DNA of 64,000 nucleotides from Steinernema hermaphroditum (Eukaryota > Nematoda > Chromadorea > Rhabditida > Steinernematidae), in the NCBI GenBank assembly GCA_030435675.1, contig CM059625.1:5456001-5520000 (forward strand). The letters run 5' to 3'. Position 1 is the first letter of the stretch. Each line of letters starts with the position of its first letter. The notes under the pieces were generated by a model. The model was not told where the DNA came from, did not search any database, and saw only the letters and a list, made by a program, of their open reading frames with translations. The translations under genes and the position numbers were made by a program. Positions 23,493-34,893 of this stretch are shown here, in pieces.

Positions 23493-26400
23493 ATGCTCAC
23501 TAAAAGCTTCCTAATCGCGTATGGATCACAAACGGGACAAGCAGAGAGTATTGCGCGGCAGATATTCGACCACTGCAACGCAATTGACCTCAGTCCTCGT
23601 CTCCACGCACTTGACCACAGCGAAAAGCAGGTGAAAAAAACTATTTGCCTTGTTTCAGCGCATCACCGTTGCGATTTAAGTTCAATCTTGAAACTGAGTC
23701 GCTGGTGGTGATCGTTATTTCTTCGACAGGCGATGGAGATCCACCTGAGAATGCAGCGCGATTTATGCGGCGTATCTGCCGAAAGTCACTTCCTGGCGAC
23801 TTCCTTGCAAACACCACATTCGCGCTGCTTGGTGAGTTCTCCGATTGGAGTTCAATTTGGACTGCGTACTGCGTGACTAGGCCTTGGCGATTCCAACTAC
23901 TCCACCTTCCAAGGAGTTCCGAAGAAGTTGGAGAAACAGCTCCTCGCCCTGGGCGCGAAAAGTCTGATTCCGAGAGGCGAGGCCGACGACCAAGTCGGGT
24001 AGGTGAGGCTTGTCGTTGCAGGACACTTCCGCTTTCGAAATTTTTTAATTCCACGAAAAGTTGAGGCAGTTATATTGCATGTTGTGTTTAGATTCTTAAT
24101 TTCTGTTCAAAATATTATTTGAAATCATTTGATATCATCAACTTGTTGACTATGGATGTTTGCAAACCTTAAATTTGAAAATGCGCTGATAGTGAAATTC
24201 AGGAATGAACGTGCTCGGTTCAAGCTTACGACTAAAAATTTGAAAGGCTGCTTTTCGACGCGATATATTCCCACAATGACCATCCCCTTCTTGTCATTCC
24301 ATCGCACGGCGATATGTGAGTGAAAAATTTTCTCAACTGCGGATTGGGAAAGCATGTCGAAATGGTTTTTTTTGTGAGCAGAGAAAAGGCCGTTATTTCT
24401 CAATCTTCTTCGAAAAGTTTTGGAAGATTGGAATGAATCGTTCACGTGTGAAGTCTTAATTTCATTAATCTTATTTGTAAATTTTAATAAGCAGGAAACT
24501 CATGTTCGATTGTATTTTCCAACCCTTCTCTGTGAGAATGTTCTAATTTTTTGTGCTAACTACCGTTTCCGCAAAATTAATCACTGTTTCCAAAATTAGT
24601 GCAAAGCGCGATTTTCAATTGGGTTTCTCTAAATGCCCACTAGCTGGCAAAGTTCATTGTGTAAATTCTTGCATGGTTTCGCGATAGATGCAAATATTTG
24701 AGTGGAGATTGATGTTGTTTTTTAGACTTGAGCTCGCTGTCGAACCGTGGTTGGACTTGCTCTATTCCACTTTGTCAAAGCTATTCAACACTCAAGCAGT
24801 GATGTCCGAAGTTTCGTCTATCGAGAAGATCACTGCTGACATGGTTGGTTTGACTGTGGAGCGTGAACAAAAGCGTGAGCACGAGCACGTCGTAAGCGTG
24901 CCGATGCTACATGTAGATGCTGAAAATCTGGCTTTTCCTGAGGATGGTCCGTGCTTGATTAGAGGTAGGTTTTGAAAAAAAGAACATGGACTTTATTGTC
25001 ATAGTTATTTAAGGCAAGCATGATCTTAGCTCCAGCGAGAACCTGAGGGTTCCCCCCGTTCCCGCGAAGTTCTTAATTTCGTCGTATACAGATGATGAAA
25101 TGGTATGCGCTGTGCTGATTAGACGAACAGAAATAAATCAACAAATATTGTAGGAGGATGATGGTGTTTGGCAGAATGGTGCTAGGTTTCCCGGCATGGA
25201 AGGGGATTTGTTGCCAGCGCGTGTTGTGGGCATCGAAGAATTGACTGATCCCGACGTCAAGAAACCAAAGAAAGAGATTACTATTGACTTGGGAAGAGAC
25301 TCCAAGGTGAACTATCTCCCGGGTGATGCCTTCTATTTCGTACCATCGAATCCGATCGAGGAAGTTAACTTCATCTTGAAGCGGTTAGTGATTCTACTAC
25401 TGCCGTTCTACTATGCACTTGTTTTCAGACTCGGAGTGCTTCACATTGCCGACAAGTGTTTGACATTGTCCGTGGATCCCAATACAACCAAAAAAGCGGC
25501 TACGATCCCTGCCTATTTGCCTGTAAAGTCCACGTACCGTTATATTTTTACGCACTGCTTGGACATTCGGAGAGCTCCTGGTCGTGTGAGCTGACTCATA
25601 CTAGAGCTCGGTGGTAGTGAACTTATTTTAGCCTCTTCTCCGTGCCATGGCTGATTCTACTACAAACGAAGATCAGAAACGGCGTCTACTTGAACTGGTT
25701 AGCACATTAGGAGTTCATGAATTCGCTAACTTTGTCCGCCTGGTGAGAATGAAATATTAACCGAACATATACAATAATGGTTTTATAGCCGAACATCTCG
25801 ATCTGCGACGTCCTCCTCGCATTTCCAGCGTGCCATCTCGAACCCGAACGCTTTATGGAGCTCTTGCCGCGCTTAATGCCTCGTCCGTACAGCATTGCAT
25901 CTTATAACAAAGATCGATTGCACAGAATCCGCTTCATCTATTCACTTATGACGTTCACAGCAACTGACGGCAGACAGTACGAACGTCAAGGGCTTGCCAC
26001 CGGATGGCTGTCAAATTTGGCAGTTGGTGATAACGTCAAGGCACGTGTGATAAAATAAATGGAATGTAATTCGTTTTTCAGGTTATTTATCAAACCCCAT
26101 CAAAGTTCCGTTTAAATGACCCAACGGCTGATTGTGAGGCTAAAGATATAGCTGAGCTGAACATAATGATGATTGGACCTGGCACTGGTGTTGCACCATT
26201 CTTTGCGTTCCTCGATCGTATCAGGTATCGAGATGACCGTGTGTTGCAATTGCATTTTACTCGTATTGTAGGCCCGTTTATCGTCATAAGAACGATTCTG
26301 GTCCGTGGAAGCACCCCAACCGATTCCTGTTTTTCGGTTGCCGAGACCTTCAGAAAGACGGGATCCACATTGATGTTCTCGAAGAGTACTGCTACGAAAT

Positions 26401-26775
26401 GATGCTGAACGGGCTGTACCTTTGCGAGTCCGAGAGTGAAAACCCAGACATTAAGAGCTATGTGCATCACTCATTGAAGGCGAACGCGAGTAGAGTAAGG
26501 GTTACCCTTCAATTAACAAAGACACCGTTTCCCATTTAGGTTTTCCAATTTCTTAAACTTAATCACTCGCTAGTGTTCGTATGCGGCGATGGGAACGGCA
26601 TGTCTCGCAACGTGCACGATGCCTTTGTCGATATTGTTGTCCGTAAAGGTATGTAATTAGAATTTTGAATATTTGTTGAGAGTTGGCTTTAGGAAAAGTT
26701 AGCCGCGATGAAGCAGTCGATTTCGTGAAGGAGCTGAAGGCCGCTGGCCGTTATCTTGAGGATGTATGGTCCTAA
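23493..26775 (+). CDS. mtrr-1: methionine synthase reductase
   Basis: Diflavin NADPH reductase that reactivates cobalamin-dependent methionine synthase. Thirteen exons splice in phase, the first at 23493-23630 and the last at 26693-26775. The N-terminal FMN/flavodoxin domain has YGSQTGQAESIA, ISSTGDGDPPENAARF and LGDSNYSTF, then ADDQVGLELAVEPWL, typical of MTRR rather than the related NDOR1. The FAD/NADP part shows LPGDAFYFVPSN, PRLMPRPYSIASY, MIGPGTGVAPF, FFGCRDLQKDG and VFVCGDGNGMSRNVHDAF, and ends GRYLEDVWS. All cofactor motifs look intact. Intron 3 (23999-24725) is unusually long at 727 bases; its minus-strand open frame is probably a shadow. The intron at 26047-26081 is only 35 bases. 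The protein is about 700 residues. It is the last of three co-directional genes. Confidence 0.96.
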
Positions 26776-28301
26776 GTTCACGTCGCAGCGTTTGTTGTTG
26801 ATACTGAAGATCTGTTGTTATGTCGATTAATAGCTATGCGTTAAAATGAATCCTCTTGACGTGTGACATAACACTACCGTTATGTTGCATCGTAAGTGCT
26901 GTCAGAGAATCATCTCCTATTGTCTACAATTCTGCCTGCTCGAATTCACCGGAAAACGTGAGCTTATGCAAATGCTGGTGAACTTGAGCGATCACCTTAA
27001 TCATTTGCATTCTCCTACGATCGGCGCATTGACTGGATCATCTTTGACCGGAAAAGCAGAGAAATCCAAAACTAACGATTCATAGTGACCTCTCATCGCA
27101 GTTTCGATCGCTTGCCAGTCAGATTCTTTTTCAAATGAAACGCAGGTTTTCTTGATTCGGCACCGTGCACAGAGGTGGGCAAGGGGTGGGTCGATTGTGA
27201 TCCCGCAACGAAATCCCTGAAGTTGCAATGTATTGTGACGGTCGCGCTGGAGCGGAGTTAAAAAGCGCTGATGGGTTTTTTTGTGGGCCATCCCATCCTC
27301 TACCAGATGGTGTGCAAAAACGGCCTAAGCACATTGCTCAGTCTAGCCTAAATGGGCCATCTTTATCCATAAGTCGTGTTTCCATTACGATGGTCCCGCA
27401 GCGATGTCCCTGAATGAATGTAAAATACGATGGATTTGTGGGCAGTTTACAGGTAAAATGGCCAGTTCACCCTTATTTCTCGGCTGGGGCACGGATAAAG
27501 GGGTCTAACTCAGATAGTACGTGGTTTGATAAACCATCGTATTGCAAAAAAATAAGGCAAAATGACGACTTTTCCAGCCAGCATTTATCCATAAAAAAAA
27601 GTCAGCCTATTAGGCCAAAAACAGCAATGAACCATAGTAATTTCGATCCATTGCTGTGTAGAGCTAGACAAGCTCTATCCATTAGACCCTACTTTACCAA
27701 CCCCCCCTCCGCCTCTAGAAGGTGCTGCAGAAAAACGGGTAAACAGGTCATTTTATGTAAATCTACCGTATTTACCTGCCATTGAGGGAGATCGTTGCGG
27801 GACCACACGCTAAACCTCCTACTTCACCTCAGAGGCGAATGTAGTCTGCAACGTCGGGGTTCAGCGAAGCAGCGTAATTCTGGAGGATGGTGGCGCCTTT
27901 ACTAACTAGTTCTTCACAAGAAGGGATGGCAGAAGGGAGCATCACAACTGCTGCACTGGCTTCCATGATGATTTTTAATCTCTCACATGACACATTTTCC
28001 AAAAAGAAAACTGCGAAAAGAGAGCATAGCTTGGTCGCTTTGTATTCTGTCAGGCCTTTCGTGTGTTTACCGCCGGTAGGCTACTCGTGTCTTACTGCCC
28101 GCAGGGCTACTTGGCTTTTAGGCTTTTAGTACCCAGAGAGTGCGAATTCACGCGCAGCCGCGTTTATTAGCTATGAGCAATGTTTCATGATATAATGGTA
28201 CAGAACTGCCGTCGCATGCCATTGATCCAACAGACCAATTTCGAACGTTGATCTCAAAACGGGTTGTTAGTCGTCGAATTGACGCCAGGTTCTATCTGCT
28301 C
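26776..28301. other. repeat-rich intergenic region
   Basis: No supported gene between mtrr-1 and the Cys-module cluster. It contains the MITE-like element at 27390-27808, an isolated similar terminus near 27195-27222, and the left arm of an inverted repeat at about 28096-28168. Open frames such as 27414-27785 (+) fall inside the repeats. Confidence 0.6.
27390..27808. mobile_element. MITE-like element with ~50-bp inverted termini
   Basis: The left end (atggtcccgcagcgatgtcc, then ctgaatg and an AT-rich part) matches the reverse complement of the right end (gagggagatcgttgcgggac preceded by a related AT-rich part). About 420 bases in all, with no transposase. A third terminus-like copy (gatcccgcaacgaaatccct) lies at about 27198, suggesting an older or nested insertion. 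The exact ends and target duplication are uncertain. Confidence 0.6.
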
Positions 28302-29196
28302 ATGCTGCTAATGATGATAACACGTCGGGTGCTTGCTGTGCTCCTATGCTCCCTTATTTTGTTTCATCCGAATCGATCTCAGTCTCTTACAGACTCATCC
28401 GATTTCGTCAGACTAAGAGGTTTGAGGCGTTAACGTCGAAAACGTGATAAACACGTTTTCAGATGCAAGCCTTCCGGGCCCGGCTCAAATCACTCGAATA
28501 GTTGAGGGACGACTGACCGCCACTGAGGATAAAGACGACGAGTCATGCGTCGTTCTCCAGGCGGAGTACCGCGAGATCTGCTTCAACGCGCCTCCCAAGC
28601 AGGCCATCGCGGAGACTGAAGCTTTCTGCGATGCATTCCGCGACATGTGCAAGAATCTGCTGAGTCGCACTCCGTGAGCGGATTACGATGCACTCCGCCT
28701 AACACAGTCATTGCAGGAACTTGCCAATTGTCGACCACACAGCTTACTGTAGAAAACACAAAGAGCGCTTTGAGTTCGTGTGTCCGAAGCCTCTTCGCTT
28801 CGGTAGTTACGTCGACGAGGCGGTCGCCTTCTGCACGCGCTATCAGGGGAAGTGCCCCGACGTTTCGCTGCCTTCTGATGTTGTCCCCTACAAAAAGGTT
28901 TGACTTTTACGTTGATCGAGAAGATAGAGTTCGAATGCTGGTGAATAGCCTTCTTATACTAGATAATTCGCAATGATCGAAATGCTAATGATGAAGTGAC
29001 TCGTTGACTGATACATATGCAGCGTTGCATGCCAAATAATGGGTTTTGTTTTGATGGAAATCAGTGAGTTCGAGAGGTGTTTTTAAGATACTTTCTGTGT
29101 GGACATAATCATTTAAGGATCATAAACCCGGCTGCGCGTGAATTCGCGCCCTCCAGGTACTAAAAGCCAATTATCCCGTAGCCCTGCGGGCGGCAA
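28096..29196. repeat. inverted repeat flanking the first exons of a secreted-protein gene
   Basis: The left arm (about 28096-28168) and right arm (about 29123-29196) are near reverse complements, including cgcgcagccg/cggctgcgcg, gaattca/tgaattc, gcttttagtacc/ggtactaaaagc and gcccgcagggcta/tagccctgcgggc. Between them lie the first three exons of the gene at 28302-29932; the right arm is in its long third intron. Adjacent to the right arm, a tagccctgcgggcggcaag unit recurs about three times (29178, 29241, 29265). Confidence 0.8.
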
Positions 29197-29932
29197 GATT
29201 GGCGCTCGTGGATAGGACTGAAGTTGGGGCCTAAAACTGTAGCTCTGCGGGCGGCAAGACACCATAGCCCTGCGGGCGTAGTACTGCCTGAGACATAGTA
29301 AAAGTAGAGCGCTGCCATCTCATCTGTCTGTGTGGCTCATTGCGAACGTTCTTCGTTTGTAAGCGGGCGGTGTCGGGTTCGGTTCCCCTCGGGGTCCTTA
29401 TTTTGTGTGGGTGTTTTCCCCGTGCGCACGGAGAAACACACACACAGACCGTCGGTTCTCCGTTTGTTTCGGCTCGAATCAAATTCAGATTTATCTGACA
29501 ACACTTACCGCATTTCCTTTAGATCTAAAAACGCTTGATATTGAACTCCAGTATGCAAACGAGTTTGTTCCATAAGCTAATATCGGTTTATGGAAATATT
29601 GCAAGTACAGACACCGACTTCGACTTCAACATACATCTCAAAACCAGATATTCGATGTATCCATATATAAAATCCTCCTCCCTAAAATCCCATTTACGTG
29701 ATAGTCAATCCTCTATTTTCAGCCCAAAAAGCAAATCCGTGTTCGCGAAGTCAAGCAGCACTGTGACCGATTCGAAAAATTTGCCAAAGCCTACTGTGTT
29801 ATCCCTGCCGTCCTGAAGATTCCCCTGTTTGCCTTCCAGTGCTATATGTACAAGGTCCTCTGTATCGACATTTATACCACGGTGATCTATCCTATAAACT
29901 ATCAAACGGGAGAATACTTACCCATTGGGTAA
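28302..29932 (+). CDS. secreted protein with three four-cysteine modules (cluster member 1)
   Basis: Unrecognised nematode secreted protein. Exons 28302-28419, 28463-28673, 28717-28897 and 29723-29932 join in phase to about 239 residues. The signal peptide is MITRRVLAVLLCSLILF (an earlier in-frame ATG at 28248 is possible). Three modules share the layout C, then an aromatic residue and C about 7-9 residues on, a spacer, then F-C or Q-C, then C: SCVVLQAEYREIC with FCDAFRDMC; YCRKHKERFEFVC with FCTRYQGKC; HCDRFEKFAKAYC with QCYMYKVLC. The stop is followed by AATAAA at about 29944. The third intron (825 bases) holds one arm of an inverted repeat and a tRNA-like repeat. The same module appears in the next two + genes, so the three are probably paralogues. 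Disulfide-bonded extracellular function is inferred; the family name is not known to me. Confidence 0.75.
29325..29475 (+). repeat. tRNA-derived SINE-like repeat, copy 1
   Basis: It contains an A-box-like tgtggctcattg near 29331 and a B-box-like gggttcggttccc at 29375-29387, about 45 bases apart as in RNA polymerase III promoters. An almost identical 90-base core (aagcgggcggtg through the cacacac tract) recurs on the minus strand at about 52790-52885. A full cloverleaf was not found, so it is read as a SINE-like element rather than a functional tRNA. Confidence 0.7.
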
Positions 29933-30143
29933 GCGTTACCTGAACAATAAAATGTGTTCATCCGCCTCTTTTTGCTCCATCGCACTACGTAACAGACAAA
30001 AAAGGAGCGGTTTTTTGGACACAAATGACGTAGTGCGGGTTTTGATACCGGTTCCGTCGACCTCGAAATTTCATTTAAAAAAGTTGCCGTTGTGTCCCCT
30101 CCTTTGGTGACACGATTATCGCGATCTCAACATCCACTCTGAG

Positions 30144-32578
30144 ATGTTTGTTTTCTTCCTTCTCGTCTTTTTGCCGCTATGTTGCGGTAGGTGTTGTCAT
30201 AGTAAAGCTTCGGTTCCATGCGATGTTTAGGATCGCCCGACGTGTTGAAAGCGGCGTGCGCTCGAAATCCCGAGCTGTCGTTCTGTCGGTCAACGACCGT
30301 GAATGAACCCTTTCCGGAGTTAATGCGAGAAGAACGGGAACAGGAGTATGAGAAAAGTGTGAAAAAAGATTTCGTCGGCCCGAATGGGCCTTGCATGCCG
30401 TGCTCTCCACATTATCCTAGGGCAGAAGAGGTGAGTGCAAACGCCTCAATACAAAGCATTTCTGTATATACGTGAAGAGTAGATAATAGAAATCACTATT
30501 TTCGTATATTTAGGAACCCCAGCTGCCTCCTCCACCACCACCATTCCCTGACAGTCCTTCGGACGCCCCCTTTTTTGCACAACAACCGCCGAGTCCCCTT
30601 GGAAGTGGACCGCCACATGCATTAGCAGCCGGCACGTCGTCAAACCCCTTCGGATTCGATCAAGCAGACCTCGCGAGAGCGTCAAAACCGCTTGGAGACT
30701 TTCTTCAGGGCAATCCATTTGGCTTTGGAAAATCAGCACCTAATGCAGCAGCACCTCCACAAATCTCCAATCCCCTTGGAGGAAGCCTTCCCATTCCAGC
30801 AAATCCGTTTGGAAACGCCGGACCTGCATTGCCAAACCTTGCTGGTGCAGGCTCTCTAGTACCAAATCCTCTTGGAATAGGTGCTCCTCAAATTCCAGTT
30901 GCTCCTAAAGCATCGGAAAAACCCGCCGAATCGAACAGCTTCGTGTTCGGAGTCCCACCTCCTGGGGACCGAGGCCCACTTGGACCCTTCCAAGCACCAC
31001 CTGGGGGGAAGGTACCTCCACCACGACCTGCTGTGCAGGATGAACCTCCGACACCTGAGGCAGCTCCTCCACCACCGAACGATCGCAGTGCAAATTCGCC
31101 TGAACTCCAAGCGTTATGTAAAAAATTCGAATCCATTGTAAAGGAACACTGTCATGGTGCTCAAACAGAGTCTTTTTACGCACCAAAATGCGCTGGCTAT
31201 TTTAAGGTTTGTGCAGTGGACATTCCCTGAAAGCCAGAACTTATTTCAGGATTGTGGTGGATTCATTTCACAGCAAAATGCTCCCGCACCGACTGCCAAG
31301 AAAGCCGCCCCGCCACCGAAGCCGGCAGCACCTCCAAAGGATTTCACGTCCGGAGTAGATTTGAATTATGGAAGTGCAGCTGTTAAAGGAATTCCATTCT
31401 ATCCCATCAATGAGGAAGGCTCGGTCGAAGCTGCAAGAACTGGAAAAGTTGGATACGGTTCATGGGGAGGTGGTTATTCCGACCAAGTTGGAGTACGGTA
31501 GGTGTTCGTTTCATGCATCGGAAAGCGGAACTGAAGCAAGCGCCTAGCCTTCAAAAAACAAGTAGTATCTTAGGAAGTAAGGTCAGGTTTTCTTTTTAAG
31601 TTGCGCGCGCGGAACTAAATGTAATGTGAGAAGACGGGATCCCGTTTTCGTCTCGCAACATTTTGCACTTGCACCAAATGGTTTTTTTTGTGCACACTCT
31701 CAGACGATAGCGTCTCGTGGTGCCTCTCACAAAAACGTCACGTTTTTCTCGCTGGGCACATCAGCGCAAAGTAAAAGCTTGTTTTGTTTTTTAGCCTTTT
31801 TTGACAGTAGCGTTTTATGGGATGCAAAAAGTAGACGTAGAAGTGGAACGTTAGACAGTTGAGAGTTTTTACATTGACTCAACTTCAATAATATTCTCAG
31901 TACAGCGACAGTATGTATAACAGGATTTACATAAGTGTAAGACACTGTTGAAAGCGATTATAATGTGGTTTCTTTTTGCCCTTTCCATTGTTCAGAAGTT
32001 GTGTTAAGCCCAGTCCGAACCTTCAATCGTACGTGATAGCAGGCTTGAAGCCAGGTCTGATTCAGTTTATCACCAAGTAGAATTAACGGAGATAGATAGA
32101 TAGTTATCTTAAGCTTTGCCTTGTATATATTATGTTATATATATGTTCATTTTAATTTACATTTAGTGATTACTGGTCACAACACGCCGAATACGGTGCT
32201 AACGTGAAAGAAGGAAAGTTTGGCTACCAAAATGGCTGGTCTGTCCCGCTGGTTCAAAGTTTGGGAGTCGAAGGAGGCGGTGGAACGGCGGTACGAACTC
32301 TCGCTAATCAATTGAAGCGACTGTGATCGATTGATTTATTGCAGGTCAGCGTTCCTACAAAGAAGGAAGACATCGGTAAAAAGCCGATCGATGTTGATAC
32401 CGGCTACGGTGTCGGCGGCTACTACAAGCAGAATGATCACGTTGGAGTCGATTGGAAGCGTGGAGACGTTTCGCACAACTTCGGCGTTGGCGTTCCGTTT
32501 GCGGGAGTCGGCTTCAACCAGGGTGTCGGCGTTCACTTCCCCTCAATGGACACCTTTTTGAGCAAGTTGACACCGTAG
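30144..32578 (+). CDS. secreted Pro-rich protein with four-cysteine modules and Gly/Val repeats (cluster member 2)
   Basis: Unrecognised secreted protein of about 513 residues. Six exons splice in phase: 30144-30186, 30231-30430, 30514-31206, 31250-31497, 32167-32290 and 32345-32578. The signal peptide is MFVFFLLVFLPLCC. Next comes AACARNPELSFC, which matches the start of the third cluster gene. A long Pro-rich middle has repeated NPFG/NPLG motifs. A four-Cys module follows (LCKKFESIVKEHC, KCAGYFKDC), then a second Pro/Ala linker. The C-terminal domain is rich in Gly, Tyr and Val (VGYGSWGGGY, GVGGYYKQNDHVGVDW, GVGVPFAGVGFNQGVGVHFP). The composition suggests an extracellular-matrix or cuticle protein, which is inference. 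Intron 4 is long (669 bases). An AATAAA lies at about 32659. Confidence 0.85.
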
Positions 32579-33615
32579 ACGCGGTGCAGTGTAAAGATGA
32601 TCGGGTTGTAAAGCGATTTCCTTGTGTCTTTCGTCGTTTGTTAACTGCATTCTACTTAATAAATACGTGGTTTATACGCGAGAAAAGGATAGAAATGGGA
32701 TGTAGTACAAGTGAATGTTCATTTTGTTTGGAAAACTCGATTCTTAGGAATATATCGAGGTATTGCCATTGTCATATTGCATAGTTTGTCTCCCTATAAA
32801 AATGTTGAATGTTTCTTAGCAGTACCTGAATATTGAAAATGTTTAAAACGACAGGCACGCGCCAGCAGCAACACGACCTTTTCTTCACAAGATAGATCTT
32901 TGCGCAATGTATTCAAGGTTAATCTACGTTCTCATGTACAACTGTACGCATCGGTGAATTCTTATTATATCACATGCAAACAAAAGATTAATTTTTCTAG
33001 TGAGAGAAGAAGGAAAGCTCCATAAAAACCTAATAAATGAGCCATGACCATATGATATTGATGAATGGTGCGCCCGATAAACAAAACAGTTCGCCCAGTT
33101 TGGAGTTTAAAGGAACATGAGACCAGCCAACACACAGGGTACAGGATTCGAAAACCTCTTTTAGGGGAGGAGAGACGGCCTCTACCACCTAGGTGACTTT
33201 AAAAGTCACTCCGCCTGTTACGTCGGTCTGAACTGTTTTTGTCGTTGCGCGCACTTTCGCCTCTTTCGACGAACTGTAATTGCTTATTTTCGGGTCGTTT
33301 CCTTCGCAAATTAGCATACTGCACTTGGAAAACTTGCTTCTTCCACTAGGATTGCACGAAGCGGCAGCTGCTTATTTATGTCGTTGCGCGAAGGGGTCGG
33401 AAACCTGTGTACGCGGCTTCGAATTCGCGGTGGTGACCGCCGCGACGCTTGTGGTGGCTCTGTACGTTGTCTGAAGCGACGTCGACCCACCGAAAGGGGG
33501 AACCTGTTTATCCGTTTATCCCCGTACTTGACTAATCCTTTTTATCTCATTCTCCTATCGATTGTCCTTGTTGCTTATGTTATGCAAATTGCGATTAGGT
33601 TCCATTTCAGGCTGC
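32579..33615 (+). other. intergenic between cluster genes
   Basis: The 3' UTR of the preceding gene, then about 900 bases without a supported gene. A near-perfect palindrome (gtgactttaaaagtcac, about 33192-33208) and an upstream gaggagagacggcctct hairpin are the only structures noticed. A TTCCATTTCAG acceptor ends five bases before the next start codon. Confidence 0.5.
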
Positions 33616-34834
33616 ATGCTCGTGCTAAGGGTGGTTCTGTCTCTTTTCGCGACTCTGTTCGCTTTAAGTGAAGCCAGCTCGCTCTCCACAGAGCAGCAGG
33701 TGATTGCGGTGGCCTGTTCGAGGAACTCCTCTCTTCCTTATTGTCCTCCGAAGGCTTTCGGTTCCCGAACTGTGCAGAGAGACCGTGTTCAGCTCGACGA
33801 TACGGAGAAGGAGACCATTACGGAGAATGACAAGGTAGGCATTAGGTTCATTGCCTGATCGGAGTAAACATGTCGAAGTGATTTTCATTCGTGCTTAATA
33901 TTCTTGATTCACGAAAAATTCGGTCAAATTGCGATTATGTGGGAATTTTACTAACTTCTGTTTGCCGTCACTAAGAGGGGACGCTATATTGTGCACAAAG
34001 CTGCCCAAATTTCGTTGTAGTTTTGTGTCGCAGTGTCACTTCACACCAGGAAATGTTGCGAACGAAAATTTCTCGATTTCAAGTTTTTGGGTTTACCTAA
34101 TAAATTTTCAGATCGCCTGTCGCGAGCTAAGAGACGAATACCGGAAATCGTGCGCTTCCAGTGATCGGAGATCGGCGGATACGAAGGAATTTTGCGAAGC
34201 GTTCGAGAACGTCTGCTTCAATATCCCGGAGGGCGAACCTGATCAGCCTACACAAAGGTAACATCTAGCAGAACTAACCAGTATCATAGAAAGATGATGC
34301 TATGATGCAATAGATCACGATGCTGAAACGATATATGAGACAAAAGAAAGCAAAGAACGGTAGCGAGTTTCACTGTAGTTGACTTCTTTCTACCAAATCA
34401 CAATTCATTTTTCTTCTGTACAACTAAAAGACAGTGTGACCGTTTTCATTGTTTCCTAACCATCCTCCCACATAATCGGCCCTAACTTCCACATTTCCAG
34501 CCCTCCCATCCCCGCGCGACCTAAGGATTACACTTCGTTTTGCAAAGAGTACAAGCAACGATACCTCTACGTGTGTCCTGATCCGTTCCGCTTTGGCCAG
34601 CGAGCTGCCGTCTTCTGTCCCCTCTACTCCGAACGTTGCCACATTCCACTTCCCGAAAAGCCTGTCGTCCCCACGAGAAAGCCTCACCGTGGCGGCACGA
34701 TCAAGAGGATCTGCTCGCAATATCGCAATTTTGCCGTCAACTACTGCCAGAATCCGTTCGTCCTTTCGCAGTCACAGTATCGTGACGGGTGCAACAAATA
34801 CTATCGGTTTTGTACGAACAACCGATACGGATAA
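33616..34834 (+). CDS. secreted protein with repeated four-cysteine modules (cluster member 3)
   Basis: Unrecognised secreted protein of about 249 residues. Three exons (33616-33834, 34112-34257, 34501-34834) join in phase. The signal peptide is MLVLRVVLSLFATLFALSEA; the start is supported by a trans-splice-like acceptor just upstream. The sequence then shows VACSRNSSLPYC (like cluster member 2) and three modules: ACRELRDEYRKSC with FCEAFENVC; FCKEYKQRYLYVC with FCPLYSERC; ICSQYRNFAVNYC with GCNKYYRFC. The second resembles the middle module of cluster member 1 (a VCPDPFRFG versus VCPKPLRFG match), showing common descent. A basic linker (PTRKPHRGGTIKR) precedes the last module. It ends 60 bases before the convergent small secreted gene. 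Confidence 0.85.
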
Positions 34835-34893
34835 CACTAAAACTATTTGTTGTTAACCATGTTATTTTGTACATAAACGTATAAGTCGACAAG

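Noticed and set aside
24125..24445. 106-codon minus frame inside mtrr-1 intron 3
   Set aside because: No motifs; the spliced mtrr-1 frame needs this whole region removed.
27414..27785. 123-codon + frame
   Set aside because: Lies entirely inside the MITE-like element and shows no protein features.
29325..29400. Functional tRNA gene
   Set aside because: A- and B-box-like motifs are present, but no acceptor stem or anticodon arm could be paired; a second inverted copy points to a SINE.
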